Positions 1 to 12,139 of a stretch of DNA of 64,000 bases are shown here, piece by piece (position 1 is the stretch's first letter; every line of letters starts with the position of its first letter). The DNA comes from Istiophorus platypterus (Eukaryota; Chordata; Actinopteri; Istiophoriformes; Istiophoridae). The DNA lies in contig CM029121.1 of NCBI GenBank assembly GCA_016859345.1, positions 3,582,329 to 3,646,328 of the forward strand. Direction: 5' to 3'. The translations under genes and the position numbers were made by a program. Under the pieces are notes generated by a model that saw only the letters and a list, made by a program, of their open reading frames with translations, ran no database searches and had not been told where the DNA came from.

Positions 1-600
1 ATATGTTTGCATGATTGTGTGTCTGATTGTGAATGTGTGTGTGTGCGTGTGTGTGTGTTTGTGTATTTTTCATTCTAAATTGAAAGATATTGGAGACCAA
101 TTTCTAGATACTGTGTCACATGTATACAGGAAATTGAGTTCCACAAGTAGAAAGCTGGTTGTAATCTTGCTGCCTAGAGACATAAGGTGAGTAGCCACTG
201 ACAATGCATTAAAAAAAAAAAATCAAATTTAATGGCACTGTTACTCAGTTGTAAGCGATAGGTTTGCATTATCACCCCACCATGGCTGAAAAAAGGTACA
301 ATGTGCACTTGATGCAGGCACTGCCATAACTCTTACTGCGCCTTTAACAGAGAGGGGAGGGTGTGATATTCAAACCTGAAGGGAGTTGTGTTAATCAAAA
401 AATGTCCAAATACTGTCAACAAAAATGTTAAGAGGCTGTGTCTGTGATGATTAAGGTATGTTGTGTTTTTGAGAGTAATCCAAGTTCATATCAGACCACA
501 AAGGAAATAGGCTATAAAAGAAATTTTCAGTATGTTGATATAGATTGTCATGACATGCTTGCCTATGGTAATCCAATTATGTGTTATGGCTGTTAGCATG
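1..600. other. Non-coding flank, TG-rich at the edge
   Basis: The first 60 bases are a degenerate TG-rich microsatellite. The remainder is AT-rich sequence with no coding pattern or repeat family that I recognise on either strand. Confidence 0.5.
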
Positions 601-1600
601 CAGTATTCAACACCTTAGTGCATTTTTTGACCATTGTTTTTGTTTGTGTTTATCAGACTTGATTCTCAAAGAGGTGTGCAAGACCACCCCAACTACTGGT
701 GAGAAGGACCAGATGACAGAGCCAGAGCCAGAGTCAGTCAGGGATGTTCTCAGCATACCGAAAAAAAAGGAAGAGAGAATCCAGTTCCAGTCCCCAAATT
801 CAGCTGAACAACCAAAGCATGATGGGTCAACCACATGGTCCAGCAGAGCAGCTTTTAAGGTATAAAGGGTCAATTAGGGGTATGGTTGCTCAATGACTCT
901 ATTCATCTGCCATCATCACACTGCAGGCTTCAGATCAAGCCACCCAATAGTGCACTTTGTCTTTTTGTTTTTTCCAGTGGGTGATTAAGAAAAAGGCAGA
1001 TATGGTCACAATGTTTCTCCTTATGTGAGGCATGTGGCTTCCTAAGTGTTTGTGTGGAGCAAGGAGCTCAGCCTGGATGCTTTGGCAAGAGCTGCAATGT
1101 CTAATTTAGTGTCTTTGAGGACATCTCCTATAACAAGTTTAAGAGTGTGTACAAAACATTGAAGTCTTGTAATTTTTAACCCTCTAATGCTCTTCCACTC
1201 TTTGCCTATATCAAAATGTCAGGATCATCAAGGTCATATTCCTCATCTTCTTTTCATGGAAAACATGTAGTGAACACTTTTTTCATATTTGCGGCATTGT
1301 CACAGATGATGTGTTCAACCTTTTTCTTAATCTGGCACTCTTCAAGTATTTCCTTAAAGTCTTCACAAATTCTTTCCCCTATAAGGCAACCTTTAAAGCT
1401 GTTTGCATGCAAGTAACTGGGATTTGGGATTTCTGAAGACTGTCATCTTCAATATTGATCCAGAGTGCTGTGACTCCAGCTTCATTTTCAGCTTAATTTG
1501 CTTTTCTGCCACCAGACTGTCAGGCTTTGAAGTAACTGTTCTTCTGAAGGGAACCTGCTGTCCATTATTGACAAAAAGTGATGAAAGCACCGATGTTCAG
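600..1600 (-). pseudogene. hAT-superfamily (ZBED-like) transposase remnant
   Basis: Reading the minus strand from 1,600 down to 600 gives a broken transposase of the type encoded by fish hAT elements. The best block (about 1,370-1,240) contains the hAT motif ICDNAANMKKVF, whose Asp is one of the catalytic acidic residues, followed by TCFP. Upstream on the minus strand is RRTVTSKPDSLVAEK. Downstream come HTLKLVIGDVLKD and ALAKASRLSSLLHT, then KAALLDH near 850, corresponding to the C-terminal region of the family. Stops and frameshifts interrupt it (one after LLACKQL, one after TCFP), and the segment before the DNAANM block looks shortened. The assignment rests on family recognition; no terminal inverted repeats or 8-bp duplication were identified. 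It is not expected to be functional. Confidence 0.78.
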
Positions 1601-4600
1601 TGGTGGACAATGGAGGGCTGCAATTGATAGTGAGGTTTGACAGGATTGAGTCTGTAATGGCTCTCTGCTGGAGGTGGTTGCAGTTGTATAGCAGTACAAG
1701 CTGGTTTAAAAATCTAAAGTTATTTTGGTATGGATGTACTCTTCATATCTGTACACAGAAAACAGGAGAGAGAAAAAAAGATTTAGCCCAAATTATGATC
1801 TTCATTGCATAGTTTATCACAAGAGATCTAGTTTAGACCCATGAGAATCAAATTAGATTGATATTAGCTTGGGTTTAATTCAATAAGATCAACTTAGCCT
1901 ACAAAAGGATGTGTGCCAACAGTATGGTGAGAAAAGACTTTAAAAGCAAAGCTGTGTTTGTACAAAAAACAAAAAAAGTATATGTATAAAAGCCTCTGTG
2001 AATGAAACCTGTGAACAAATGTTTTTTAGTGTTGAAATTATACTAAGACACTGTGACAAAACAAATGCTTCTCTGAACACGTGTAAAGATAAAAAGCGGA
2101 AAACTGTGAATCAAACTTAGCATTCAAAGTTCCAACGCTGTGTATGATACTAAAGCTACATGTGTTTTGAGCCTGTCTTTAAATCAGAGTCTGATTGGCC
2201 AATGACAATGCAGTCATAAAAATGGAGTCAAACTGTCCAATCCTCCTTTTCCAACTCAACCTTTCCCTCTTCTGAAAAAAACAATGACAAGGACATAAAT
2301 ACAGAAAACTCTCAATCAAATTACTAAAACTGTTCCAACTTTTGCATGAAATTGTTTTAATTTAAGAACCTATAAATCTAGGAAGAAACTTTAAGGGCTT
2401 TTAGAGAAATTTTGGTGCAAGGCAAGTGGCATACTATGAGTTTAACAGAGATTTTTCTTGCTGCTTGCACAAGAAAAGCTGATGAGAGAAGTGAGACTGA
2501 ACCAAAACAGTGAAGTTGCGAGTCATTAAATGTTAGCAATGAGCTAAAAGTCAGTAAAATGTGCTGTAAGTGAGGCAGTTGGTAATAATTCTCGGTGTGT
2601 AACTATGCAATGACACATATTAAACTACTTATAATAATTTTACTCATTGTTCATTGAAAAATGCTGAGTACTGCTGCTTTAATGGCACTTAAATTAATGA
2701 GCTCTACAAGTTTTCCTTAATTTTTCCATTTGTATGGTATTGGAGTTGGATTTGACAACGTCAGTCTGCTAATTTATACGAACAGTTAATAAATGTTATC
2801 GTGCTCTCAGCGTGGATATAAGGGTTTTATGAATTAGCATTCAGTGTGCTCTCTAGATTAATTAGTGTAATCCTCATTGCTATTGTCTTAATGTAAATAC
2901 CTACCAATACATTTAATTTGTAGAGCATGTGTAGGATTAAGACTAGCTCTTGATCAGATGCATGATTTCAATGAGTTAGTGATTTTTGTCTGATGGTGAT
3001 GTGAGAGGACAACAAAAAACAGGCCAGGAAGAGTTTAAACAGTCTTCTCTGTTTAAGAGAAGTCATCTACCCACAAGGGTAGAAAAAGACAGATGGGGAG
3101 AGAGAGAGAGAGAGAGAGAGAGTTTTATAGTCAGCTTCTATGAGGCTCTAAATGTGTCTCCTCTGACTCAACAGCTGCCAGTGTCAGAGCCAAGGGAACT
3201 GAACAAAGGACTCTCAGGTGTGTGACTGAGAATGGAGATGGAGAAAGAAAAGTTGTGTATGCATGCGTATGTAGGAGAGATAGTGATAGAGAGATAGAAA
3301 AAATAGGAGTTTAATGTGTAACATTTCTCACACAGCATGAAGATTATAGGGATAAGGGATAGGTTAATTCTGGATGAGACAGTTTGTCAGCGGGGAGAAT
3401 GCCAGGAGAGGGGAGACAAACCCAGTGAGACCTACACTGAGCTCAGTAGACAGTGGCACTTTGAGAATGAAATTAAATATAATTAATACTGTCATTCAAA
3501 TGTCAGGTCAGCTGGGGCTCTTGGCAGAATACATTTGACATTCTCCCCTATAGACACGTGACCCAATATTACCAATGGGTCTGCTCCGAACATAATTGTT
3601 GAAGTGTATGAGGGCTATGAAACCTGGGGTGGAGGGTTGGGGGGCAGGATGTTTGGGGACATGCATGCCCTCCTGATTAAGCTCATGGCTGGCAGGTCTG
3701 TCTGTAGCCCCCCAGGAGAACAATTGTTGGCAATGACAATGATAACATAGGAATTGATCCTTTGCTCATCCCAGGTTGTATTTACTGTCACTAAGCCTGT
3801 CAAGCTTTCCATTTTAGAGGCTTAGTCCAAATGTCAACTCTCCAGATTTGCGGACTGAGCCCTCGCAGACTTTTGTCATGCCTACAGTGACATCTTCATC
3901 ATGATCTTGTCAAGTTTGCAAGGTTGCTGGGCTGCGACTGGATGAAAAGTGCTATGAGACCAAACTTACACATGTCATGTGTTTCCATGGAGAGGAGCTG
4001 AAATGTGGGACCATGTTACTCATTTCAACATATCTTTCTGAAAGGTTCTGAGCGATATTGATAACAGCAGCTTATCCATGACATATGCAGATGTGCTGCT
4101 TAGTAGCGATATCAAAAACCAACCTTTGCCCATTTGGTTTTGCAGATTCTAAGAATTATAAATTATTCAGCCTATTCATATGCTGTATATGCAATATGAA
4201 GCCTTACTACATCATGTAACTTTTACAACAATAATGAAAACAGCAAATGTCTTTAAAAATAGTTTTATACATATTATCTATTTATTGTATTTTCTGATCC
4301 CTGTTGCTATGAATTATGGGTAGGTCTGCCATCTGTGCAGACTCTGCGGGACTGTAAAAAGTCCATCAAAGGTTTTTTGTGAACTTGATTTATCATAGAT
4401 CTAGACAGCTCTCAGCACTCACAGACTTCCCAGGAATACAGTCATTAAGTCCACGATTCTGTGAGTGTGGTAAAATCCGGACATTTGGATTCAGCCATAT
4501 ATTCCATTTACAGTGTTAATGGTGACAAATTTCCACTACTTTGTTTCTTAAAGTCAAAAATCAATTATGCATACCTCTGTGGCCTTATGGAAAAGATGGA

Positions 4601-4704
4601 AGGGAAGATCATTTGTAAGTTTTATAGCAGGTTTATTTTTTTGGTGGTAGATTTGCAGGATGGGAGCATATTTTACTGTATCTAATTAAAATGTCATACA
4701 GGTA
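1601..4704. other. Non-coding, no recognised gene
   Basis: AT-rich single-copy-looking sequence. It contains a short GA tract at 3,095-3,121 and a stretch with several homeodomain-type TAAT cores at about 2,690-2,960. Short open frames here have no recognisable motif and no coding signature. Confidence 0.45.
3095..3121. repeat. (GA)n microsatellite
   Basis: Uninterrupted GA dinucleotide tract of about 27 bases. Confidence 0.9.
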
Positions 4705-6333
4705 AAATGGTTCCTTCTCGATATCAAATACAGTATGACTTTTGGACTCCACTGTATATTAAGCCAAGCATTCTGTTTGAGTGATTTATTAAGCTTACTT
4801 TTTACCATTTGGAATTTAAATAGAAATATCATTCAATAAAACACAGGGATTTGCTTGGGCACTTTTATAAAAATTGATGAATCTGTACTTTTGTTAATGT
4901 GCTCCATTTGGAATCTCAGGGAACTTTGTTTTTGATTGCCCCAATTCCTAAACTGGTCCTCTCACAGAGAGGACAATGCTGTGACTTATTTCAGACATTG
5001 AAATGTGATAGATGTAGTTTGGAGCATTTTTAGATCCAAGCTGATGTCTTCTTTTGGTAAATAATATATGCCTGCCAGCACCATTGAATTTTACTATTTA
5101 GCTGATTATATTCAGTTTGCCTATCCCGTACAAAAACCAAAATGTTAAAATGACATGGTTTAGGTTTCATGGGGGCGTCATGTACCACACTATTTCTTGG
5201 CCCAGAAGCAGTTGGATTATATATGAATTTCACAGACAGATATGACAGATACTCTCCCTTTCTAACTCCTGGCGATAAAGCAAATAAGTGTATTATCCAA
5301 AATGTTGAGATATTCTTTTAATTGCAACTGTGTTAATACTTGAGTACAATCTTCAGCCTATATGTTCCCGGTATCTTAAAGTTGACTTGTGTTAAAATAT
5401 GCTTGTTGGAATAACCGAACAAAATAGAAGGCTATCAACAAAACTATAAAAAGGTCAGATATCACAAAATACTTGCACTATCTGTTTTGATAATGAATTA
5501 ATTAATTGATCAAATATTCAATAGTAGAATATTATTGATAAATAATGTATTAGTTTTATATATGTTAGTATGACTTTATTACCATATAATCTGCACAATA
5601 TGAATAATATCCATACATTATGATGTCTCATCAACTAACTGTGGTTCTTTTGTTCTAAAACTCAGAGTTATGGCATGTGATCTCAGTTTCCTCAGAAAGC
5701 ATGTAATACATTTAAAGCTATGAGAAAATATTCACTTCTTGTCAGTTACCAGTTTAGGAATTGGGGCAATCAAACTGGGGCACAAATTCTAAGAAGTGGG
5801 GCACATTCGTGAAATTTTGAAAAAAATGTTCAAGACATTTTCCATCCTCTTGTAGTTGTTTTGTGTCATTTTTTGGTTAATGCTTATTCAATGAAAAAAT
5901 AACAAAAAAAAATAATATTTCCCACCACTTTTCACTGCTGATCTATAATATGTCTGTGCCAAGAGTCAAATAAAGCAGCAAAGCCACATCATTCAGCTAC
6001 AGTACTGATCAAATGGTTTCCATTTATCACACCCTCCCCAAGTGAGTGCAAAACTCTCAGCTCCCAGAATGACTGCACATGATCTGGCACAGACTCACTG
6101 CTTATAAAACAAAGTTCCCTGAGATTCCAAATGGAGCACATTAACAAAAGTACAGATTCATCAATTTTTATAAAAGTGCCCAAGCAAATCCCTGTGTTTT
6201 ATTGAATGATATTTCTATTTAAATTCCAAATGGTAAAAAGTAAGCTTAATAAATCACTCAAACAGAATGCTTGGCTTAATATACAGTGGAGTCCAAAAGT
6301 CATACTGTATTTGATATCGAGAAGGAACCATTT
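4705..6333. repeat. Long perfect inverted repeat (228-bp arms)
   Basis: Bases 4,705-4,932 are the exact reverse complement of 6,106-6,333: 228 bp with no mismatch or gap on manual comparison. Directly inside the left arm, 4,931-4,957 (27 bp) is the exact reverse complement of 5,748-5,774. The right-hand copy is therefore the same 253-bp unit, split by 331 bp (5,775-6,105) that the left copy lacks. The central spacer is about 790 bp (4,958-5,747). No terminal target duplication was found at the outer edges. No transposase is encoded. Possible origins are a foldback element, a local inverted duplication or an assembly error. Perfect identity implies recent origin or gene conversion. Confidence 0.93.
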
Positions 6334-7889
6334 AACATATTCATGGGAAAACTCGGGTATATCTCTTAGAGGAGATTGATTAATTTTTAACTACAAACTA
6401 AAGCACTTGTGCTTATCGACTCTATGCCTGTTATGCTCTATAACTGAAAGACACTCATTAGTGCAGGTTGACATGTCTGAGAGTATTAAGCAGGTTTAAA
6501 AGCTTTTATATTTGTTCTGCAATCTATTTTTTGAAGCACAACAAGCCTTCCTCCCCCATTCCTACATCACATGGCACGGTGGTCAAATGATAACAGTGTG
6601 TGTCAGGTCCTGTTGAACTGTTCTACAGAATAACACCTCTGGATGAAATTGTATTCCCATAACATTAGCATAAGCTCTACATTATCTAGCTAACTCAACA
6701 AACAGCTAGATAACACTGGGATTTCCTCAAGCATTACTATTTTTTAACTGTACTTATGAGCCTTAATAATAATAGAAAACAATAATGTTCCTAAGACATA
6801 ACATATTATTTTGACACAGTGACTGATAAATTCATATAATTCTGGAGTTATTCATGACATAAAAAATCCTTTGCTGCTGCTGTTATCACTATTGTACAAT
6901 TTAAGGTCAGTGGCTGGATAAATTGGTATTTATTAATTGCGTTCGCCTGGAGGGGCCACAATGTCGGGATATCCCCCTGCTTAAAAGTGCCCTGAGTGAG
7001 GGAAAACAACAATATGCATGCCCAAAGCATTTGGTAGTGAAAATGAAAGGCACTAAAATGATACCTAATGGGGCTAACTGCCTATGTCCCACTGTAATTT
7101 GATTGTCTATTTATAGACAGATATATCTGCTTTTCTTTATTAATTTCTTTTTGTTTATCTCTTTGTCTTTTGCTCATCCAATCTACTGCAACCTTGTCAG
7201 GTTCATTGTTGAGGACCCGAAGAAGCACAGTCTTGACTGTTAAGATTTTTGGATGAGTTGTTGTCGAGACCTGGACCCTAACCCTCCATTTACTCTTAGA
7301 CTGGACCTGCTATTTCCATGGTAACCATGGAGGTACAACCATTTGGTGACATTATCTGATGGCTAACTGTTACCTTGTCCAAGAAGGGGCTGAGTTACTG
7401 TGGCACTGTGATAAAATGTAAGCAGCCACTATATGTGCACAGCCAGATTATCACCTAAATGAAATTGTATGAAATATGTCAAAGGCTTCACTATGGAGTG
7501 TTTACCATTGGAGAGCTTTCTGGAAAGACTGAAAGTAATGAGAGCATTTACAATTTCACAGGGCATACTTTTGAACTATTTTTAATTTGTTTTTTTTAAC
7601 CTCTTGTTTTTGTGAAGCTTAAATCAGAGACTCAGTATATCGGCCGTAGGGTCGTTTATACACTTTTTAGCAGTTTTATGTGTGAGAAGGTTATCACTGG
7701 GCTTCTTCAGCATGGAGAGATATCATGGCAGCTTCGGGAGTCACTCTCAGCCGAGAGCTCCTTCTTTCTTTACCGACCTGAAGAGAGGTGATGTGCCGGT
7801 GTGAATACTGAAAGATCTGTGCATACAATACAATATGGATAATAAGACTTCTCGTCTGACCACCTGACGGAAAACAGGAAGAAGAGGAG
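6334..7889. other. Non-coding, no recognised gene
   Basis: Intergenic-type sequence. The part from about 7,690 may belong to the 5' untranslated portion of the Rex1 element that follows, but I cannot place that edge. Nothing else is recognised. Confidence 0.4.
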
Positions 7890-9750
7890 GGATATGGCAA
7901 GAACCAAAAGGCCTCGTCTCAACAGCCATGAAGGCTCCCCCCACTGCCAACAGTCCTGCTATCCAATGCCCAGTCTATCAGGCACAAGGTAGATAAGATG
8001 GAAGCACGGGCCAAATTCAAACATGGAATAAAAGAAATCTGCCTTCTTGCCTTTACCGAGATATTGCCCAGTGAAATGGACTGGGATTAGGACCTGACGA
8101 CGAGTGGGTTTGGTAGCCCACTTCAGATGGAGATCACCGGGAAGAGCCGAGGAGGAGGAGTGTGTTTTTTTTCACTGAACTGCTACCAATCTCACTCTGC
8201 CCTTACTGCTTGGCTCGCGGATTTCAAAAGCTGTTCTTCGAGATAGTGTACATTCATCCACAAGCCAATGCATCCGCTGCTGCATAGATGATTGCTGACA
8301 TCTCACATGAAGTCCTTGCCTATGCCTTCCTTCTGTGCATTGTACCATAACAGTGTTTATCTCATGCCCATGTGCAAATTCTCTAAGGAACATGGACTTG
8401 GGACAGAAACAAGAAGAGACTTGGCCAGAGAATAGTGCCTCCTCTCTTCAGGCAAGAACGTGTCACTGCCTTACTTAATAAAACTAAAACAAGGAATGCT
8501 GCTGGCCTTGATGCCATCAGCAGGCACAGTCTGAGCTACTGTGCTGACCATCTCAGTGTGGCGTTTACCAAGCCCTTTCAGATGTGTGCTGATTGTTGCC
8601 AGTTACCTTCAATCTGGAAAACTTCAACTATAATTCCTATTCCAAAATCAAAAAAATCCCAGAGAACTAAATGAGTTCAGACTTGTTGCGCTTACATCAA
8701 TTTATAATCAAAACATTTGAAAATGATGAGGTTTTCTCCTTAGTCGATGGAAAACTAGACCCGCTGCAGTTTGCTTATCAAGCTGGTAAATGTGTGGAAG
8801 ACGCAAAACATCCTTCATCCTCGATAGCGTATACAAGCAGTCGGAGAAACACAAATCTCATGTGACTTTTATTTGCTGACTTCTCAGCTTTTAACAAGAT
8901 GCAACCCCACATTTTAATAAAGCGGCTCGCTTATTTTAATTCACTAAATCAGCTTTTGATGCTGCTTTTAAACTTTTTAGCAGACAGAATCCAGTGGGTT
9001 TTGTAATTGGAGTTATGTCCGATGTCCTGGTCTCAAACACGGGCTCACCATTGGCCTGTGTTCTTTCCCCCCACTTTTTATTTTTTACATGGTCAGCTGC
9101 AGGTCTACTAAAGAGGGAAGCTACCTTGTGAAATTCTCTGGCAATACTGCACAATTGTCTCTTCTTCAGGCCTTGGACCATGCTTCTGCCCCCCTTGCTT
9201 TTTTGCCTGTTCAACCATACCCTTCTTGATCTTATCATTGATTATAGGACAAATAATGATAAACCCAAAGCTAGCACTATACACGGAAAGGATGTTTAAA
9301 TTGTGGACATGTTCAACTCCTAACTAAACTTTGATGTGAACACAGAGCTGATTGTCGAGCACTGACAAGAAAGAACTTGCCTACTGTGGAGGCTAAACTC
9401 CTTTAATGTCAGTAAAACCATCCTATGTATATTTTATCAGTCATTTATTGAAAGTCTCTTAACCTTTTCTTTATAATTTTGGTTTAAGGGAAGGTTTGAG
9501 AAGGATAGGAACAGTCTAAATGGTATCGTTAAGGTCTGCTCCAAGTTAAAGAGTCCAGCAGAAAGACCTGTGCTCCGCTCCCTCTGGGAGAAATGTGTGG
9601 CTCAGAAAGCAAAGGGAATAATTAACCATTCTTACAACATCCTGTCCAGTGAATTCATGGTAATGCCTTCAGGCTGGTGCTATAAAGTGTCCCTTAGGAC
9701 ACTTCATTCCTTCAAGTCCTTCATTCCTTCCATTAAACATCAACAGTAAT
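7890..9750 (+). pseudogene. Rex1-type non-LTR retrotransposon remnant
   Basis: Plus-strand fragments appear in the order expected of a fish Rex1 (jockey-superfamily) LINE. An endonuclease-like segment near 7,950-8,290 (NAQSIRHKVDKMEAR, then VYIHPQANA) is followed by reverse transcriptase from about 8,435 (GLDAISRHSLSYCADHL, KTSTIIPIPKS). Next come DPLQFAYQAGK near 8,758, ADFSAFNKMQPH near 8,875 and a C-terminal region near 9,600 (KAKGIINHS, MPSGWCYKV). The catalytic FADD box is replaced by FSGN near 9,133, and stops and frameshifts are frequent. Part of the endonuclease and the linker are missing around 8,300-8,430. This is a dead copy in the galnt18 upstream flank. Rex1 is chosen from the RT and C-terminal motifs; exact boundaries are uncertain. 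Confidence 0.82.
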
Positions 9751-9906
9751 AATTTTAATTGAGAGCCTTTCTCTGTTGCTCATTTGGCCTGTAAACCTAT
9801 AATTTAAAAAATGTAACAGGCAATAATCTGTGGTTTCTGTGTATAACGTTTAACAGTTTGTGATATCACTTTTTATTACTATTTTATCTCTCCAAATATT
9901 ATTATT

Positions 9907-9932
9907 ATTGTTGTTGTTGTTGTTGTTGTTGT
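9907..9932. repeat. (TTG)n microsatellite
   Basis: About eight TTG units inside AT-rich sequence, just beyond the 3' end of the Rex1 remnant. Confidence 0.85.
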
Positions 9933-9944
9933 TAATGATATTAT

Positions 9945-10570
9945 AATAATAATTTTAAACTTTTATTATAAAGCACCTTTCATACATGCAGCTCAAAGTG
10001 CTTTACCATAAAGCAGTTACAATAATAAGCACAGACATAAAGTGAACATAAAAACAGGGAAAGAATGCAAGTGATAATAATAAAAATGAATAAAAATAAA
10101 GTTAAGAAAATAATCAGGATAAAATGCTATAGTTAAGGTGACATAAGAGGGAAAATAACAACCATTCTATCATCATTTATATATTTACTGTCATTGGTGG
10201 CAATTGAATTTATTAGCTGACCACCAGCATAAAATATACAAAACTCAACAAGTACAGTAAAAGAACATAATAAACATTAATAAAAACAATGAGTAGCATT
10301 AAAGACAAAAGTAAAAACAATAATTAAAAAAAGGATAATGTAACTGATAAAATCAGGTTAGGATAAAATTATGAAAAGATAGCAAAAAATCAGTAACGCT
10401 GCATTGAACAATGCAGCAGAGAGCAAGTGCAAGGCTATTTTAAATGCTTGTGTAAAGAGATAACTTTTAAGCCTTCTTTGGAAAATATCTAGTGAAGTAG
10501 CTTCCCTGATACACTTATAAAAAAGGCTGTTGGATTTACATGAAAAAAAACGAGTAAATTGGATACACAT
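9945..10570 (-). repeat. Dispersed fish repeat, class unresolved
   Basis: The sequence begins with a motif that is common in fish interspersed repeats (AAGCACCTTTCATACATGCA, then CTCAAAGTGCTTTAC) and continues through A-rich sequence to a segment around 10,400-10,560 of the same type. I read it as the reverse orientation of a LINE or SINE tail, but cannot name the family. The internal 10,100-10,330 stretch is simple A-rich sequence. Confidence 0.45.
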
Positions 10571-12139
10571 ATTAAAATTAGGCTTACTAATATTATGTAT
10601 TCATGTTCAACACACTACACTTTTATTTGTTACATATATTTATCATATGCTTTTCTTTCACTTGATGACATTGATCAAACTAGTTGCCTGAGTGCCTCAG
10701 GTAGCTCTTACATTATTAATTCATAAAGCTTTAGCATACTTTATTGATTCAGTTATTTTGTAAGAGGATTTCTGTTATTTAGGTGATGTAATTTGTACAT
10801 CCCTCTACCTTACCCAGCCTCATCTTTAACCTACACTTAATACACTTTTTTAGAAAGCAAATGTGGCAATAAACAAATTCATTTCCTCACAGATAAAACA
10901 CATCTGTATTTGATATAACAATACATAATACAATCATCGCACTAGTGTTGGTAGAAGGGGTAGTCCAGACTCCAAGCTACTCCCTATTCAGTGATTCACT
11001 CCAAAACATGAGATTTAATTAATGAAGTCTGTTTTCAAGGACTTGGGCTTTCTTGGAGTGTGTTACCTTCCAGTTTCATGAGAATTTTCTGAAGCACTTT
11101 GAAGGTATATTTATGTTCAGGAGGATAGCTTACATTAGAATAAACAACAATGCAGCTAATGCAACATTATTCAACTCCTGTAACATGATCTGTCCCCCAA
11201 GGAAATTTCTGATGTCATCTAGTTTATCCCTGGCATCTCTTTGAAACTATATATTCCCACTGTAGTCTCCTCAATGGATCTGTGGATGAGAGCTTCATCT
11301 GCTACCTACAAAATGCACATTCAAAGAATGAAACTAAATGAGATTACACAAACACATTACACATTGCAATATTTTTCCTGAATACCTCCATTGAGTAATT
11401 TCATCAGATGTATGAAAAAATCTCTGTTGGTTATGGTAACTTGAATGGTGTTAAACTTTTTTCTTTAATGAAAACCTTTCCAAATTAATGATTCACAGCA
11501 TGTTAATATCTTTAATGATTTTTCTTTTCAGATAGATGCTGAATTTAAATGCATTACCCTCATGCCCCTGCAGTCTGGATTTCCTTCGCAGTTAGATGTG
11601 CAATCTCAGAATCTGATAAATCTTTTTAAAAAATTAGGATGGAAAATAGGCAAACATAAGTATCAAGGCACAAGTCAGTATGATTTCTGGATAAAAATAT
11701 TGCTTTGTTGTTACAATTGACAATTGATTCAAGAAAAAAGGCTCTAACCACTTCAGGACAGAGCATTAATGAGCCTTCCCATTTTTCTTATTGCCAATTT
11801 TTACTTTGAAAAACAACATCCGTTCATGTTTCTTTTTTTGGGGGGGGTATGAATAGTGTAATGATATTGTTCCAGAATGATGTGAAAATGCATAGATTGT
11901 AGTCAAATAACATAAGTTTAATTAGAAGATTTGTACAGTTGCAAAATAATTCCAAAAGTGCCTTGTCATTACTTTATTTATTCCTTAATAATCTTATGTT
12001 ATAAAATATACAAAATATCCTTCATCCTCTCAATATGCTGTTTTACAGATTCCACTCACTGCTTTTCAGTCAGTGTACTAATACACTGATTATCAATTAG
12101 AACTATGGATTCATTGTATATATCAATACTACATTTACC
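10571..12139. other. Non-coding, no recognised gene
   Basis: AT-rich sequence with a short G-run at 11,841-11,847. No coding pattern or named repeat is seen on either strand. Confidence 0.45.

Noticed and set aside
581..865. Plus-strand 94-codon frame
   Set aside because: The minus strand of the same interval continues the hAT transposase relic; the plus frame has no family resemblance.
4705..6333. Left arm of the inverted repeat as a processed (spliced) copy of the right side
   Set aside because: Every alignment of the junction through the A-run lacks a GT donor, although the 3' border can read CAG.
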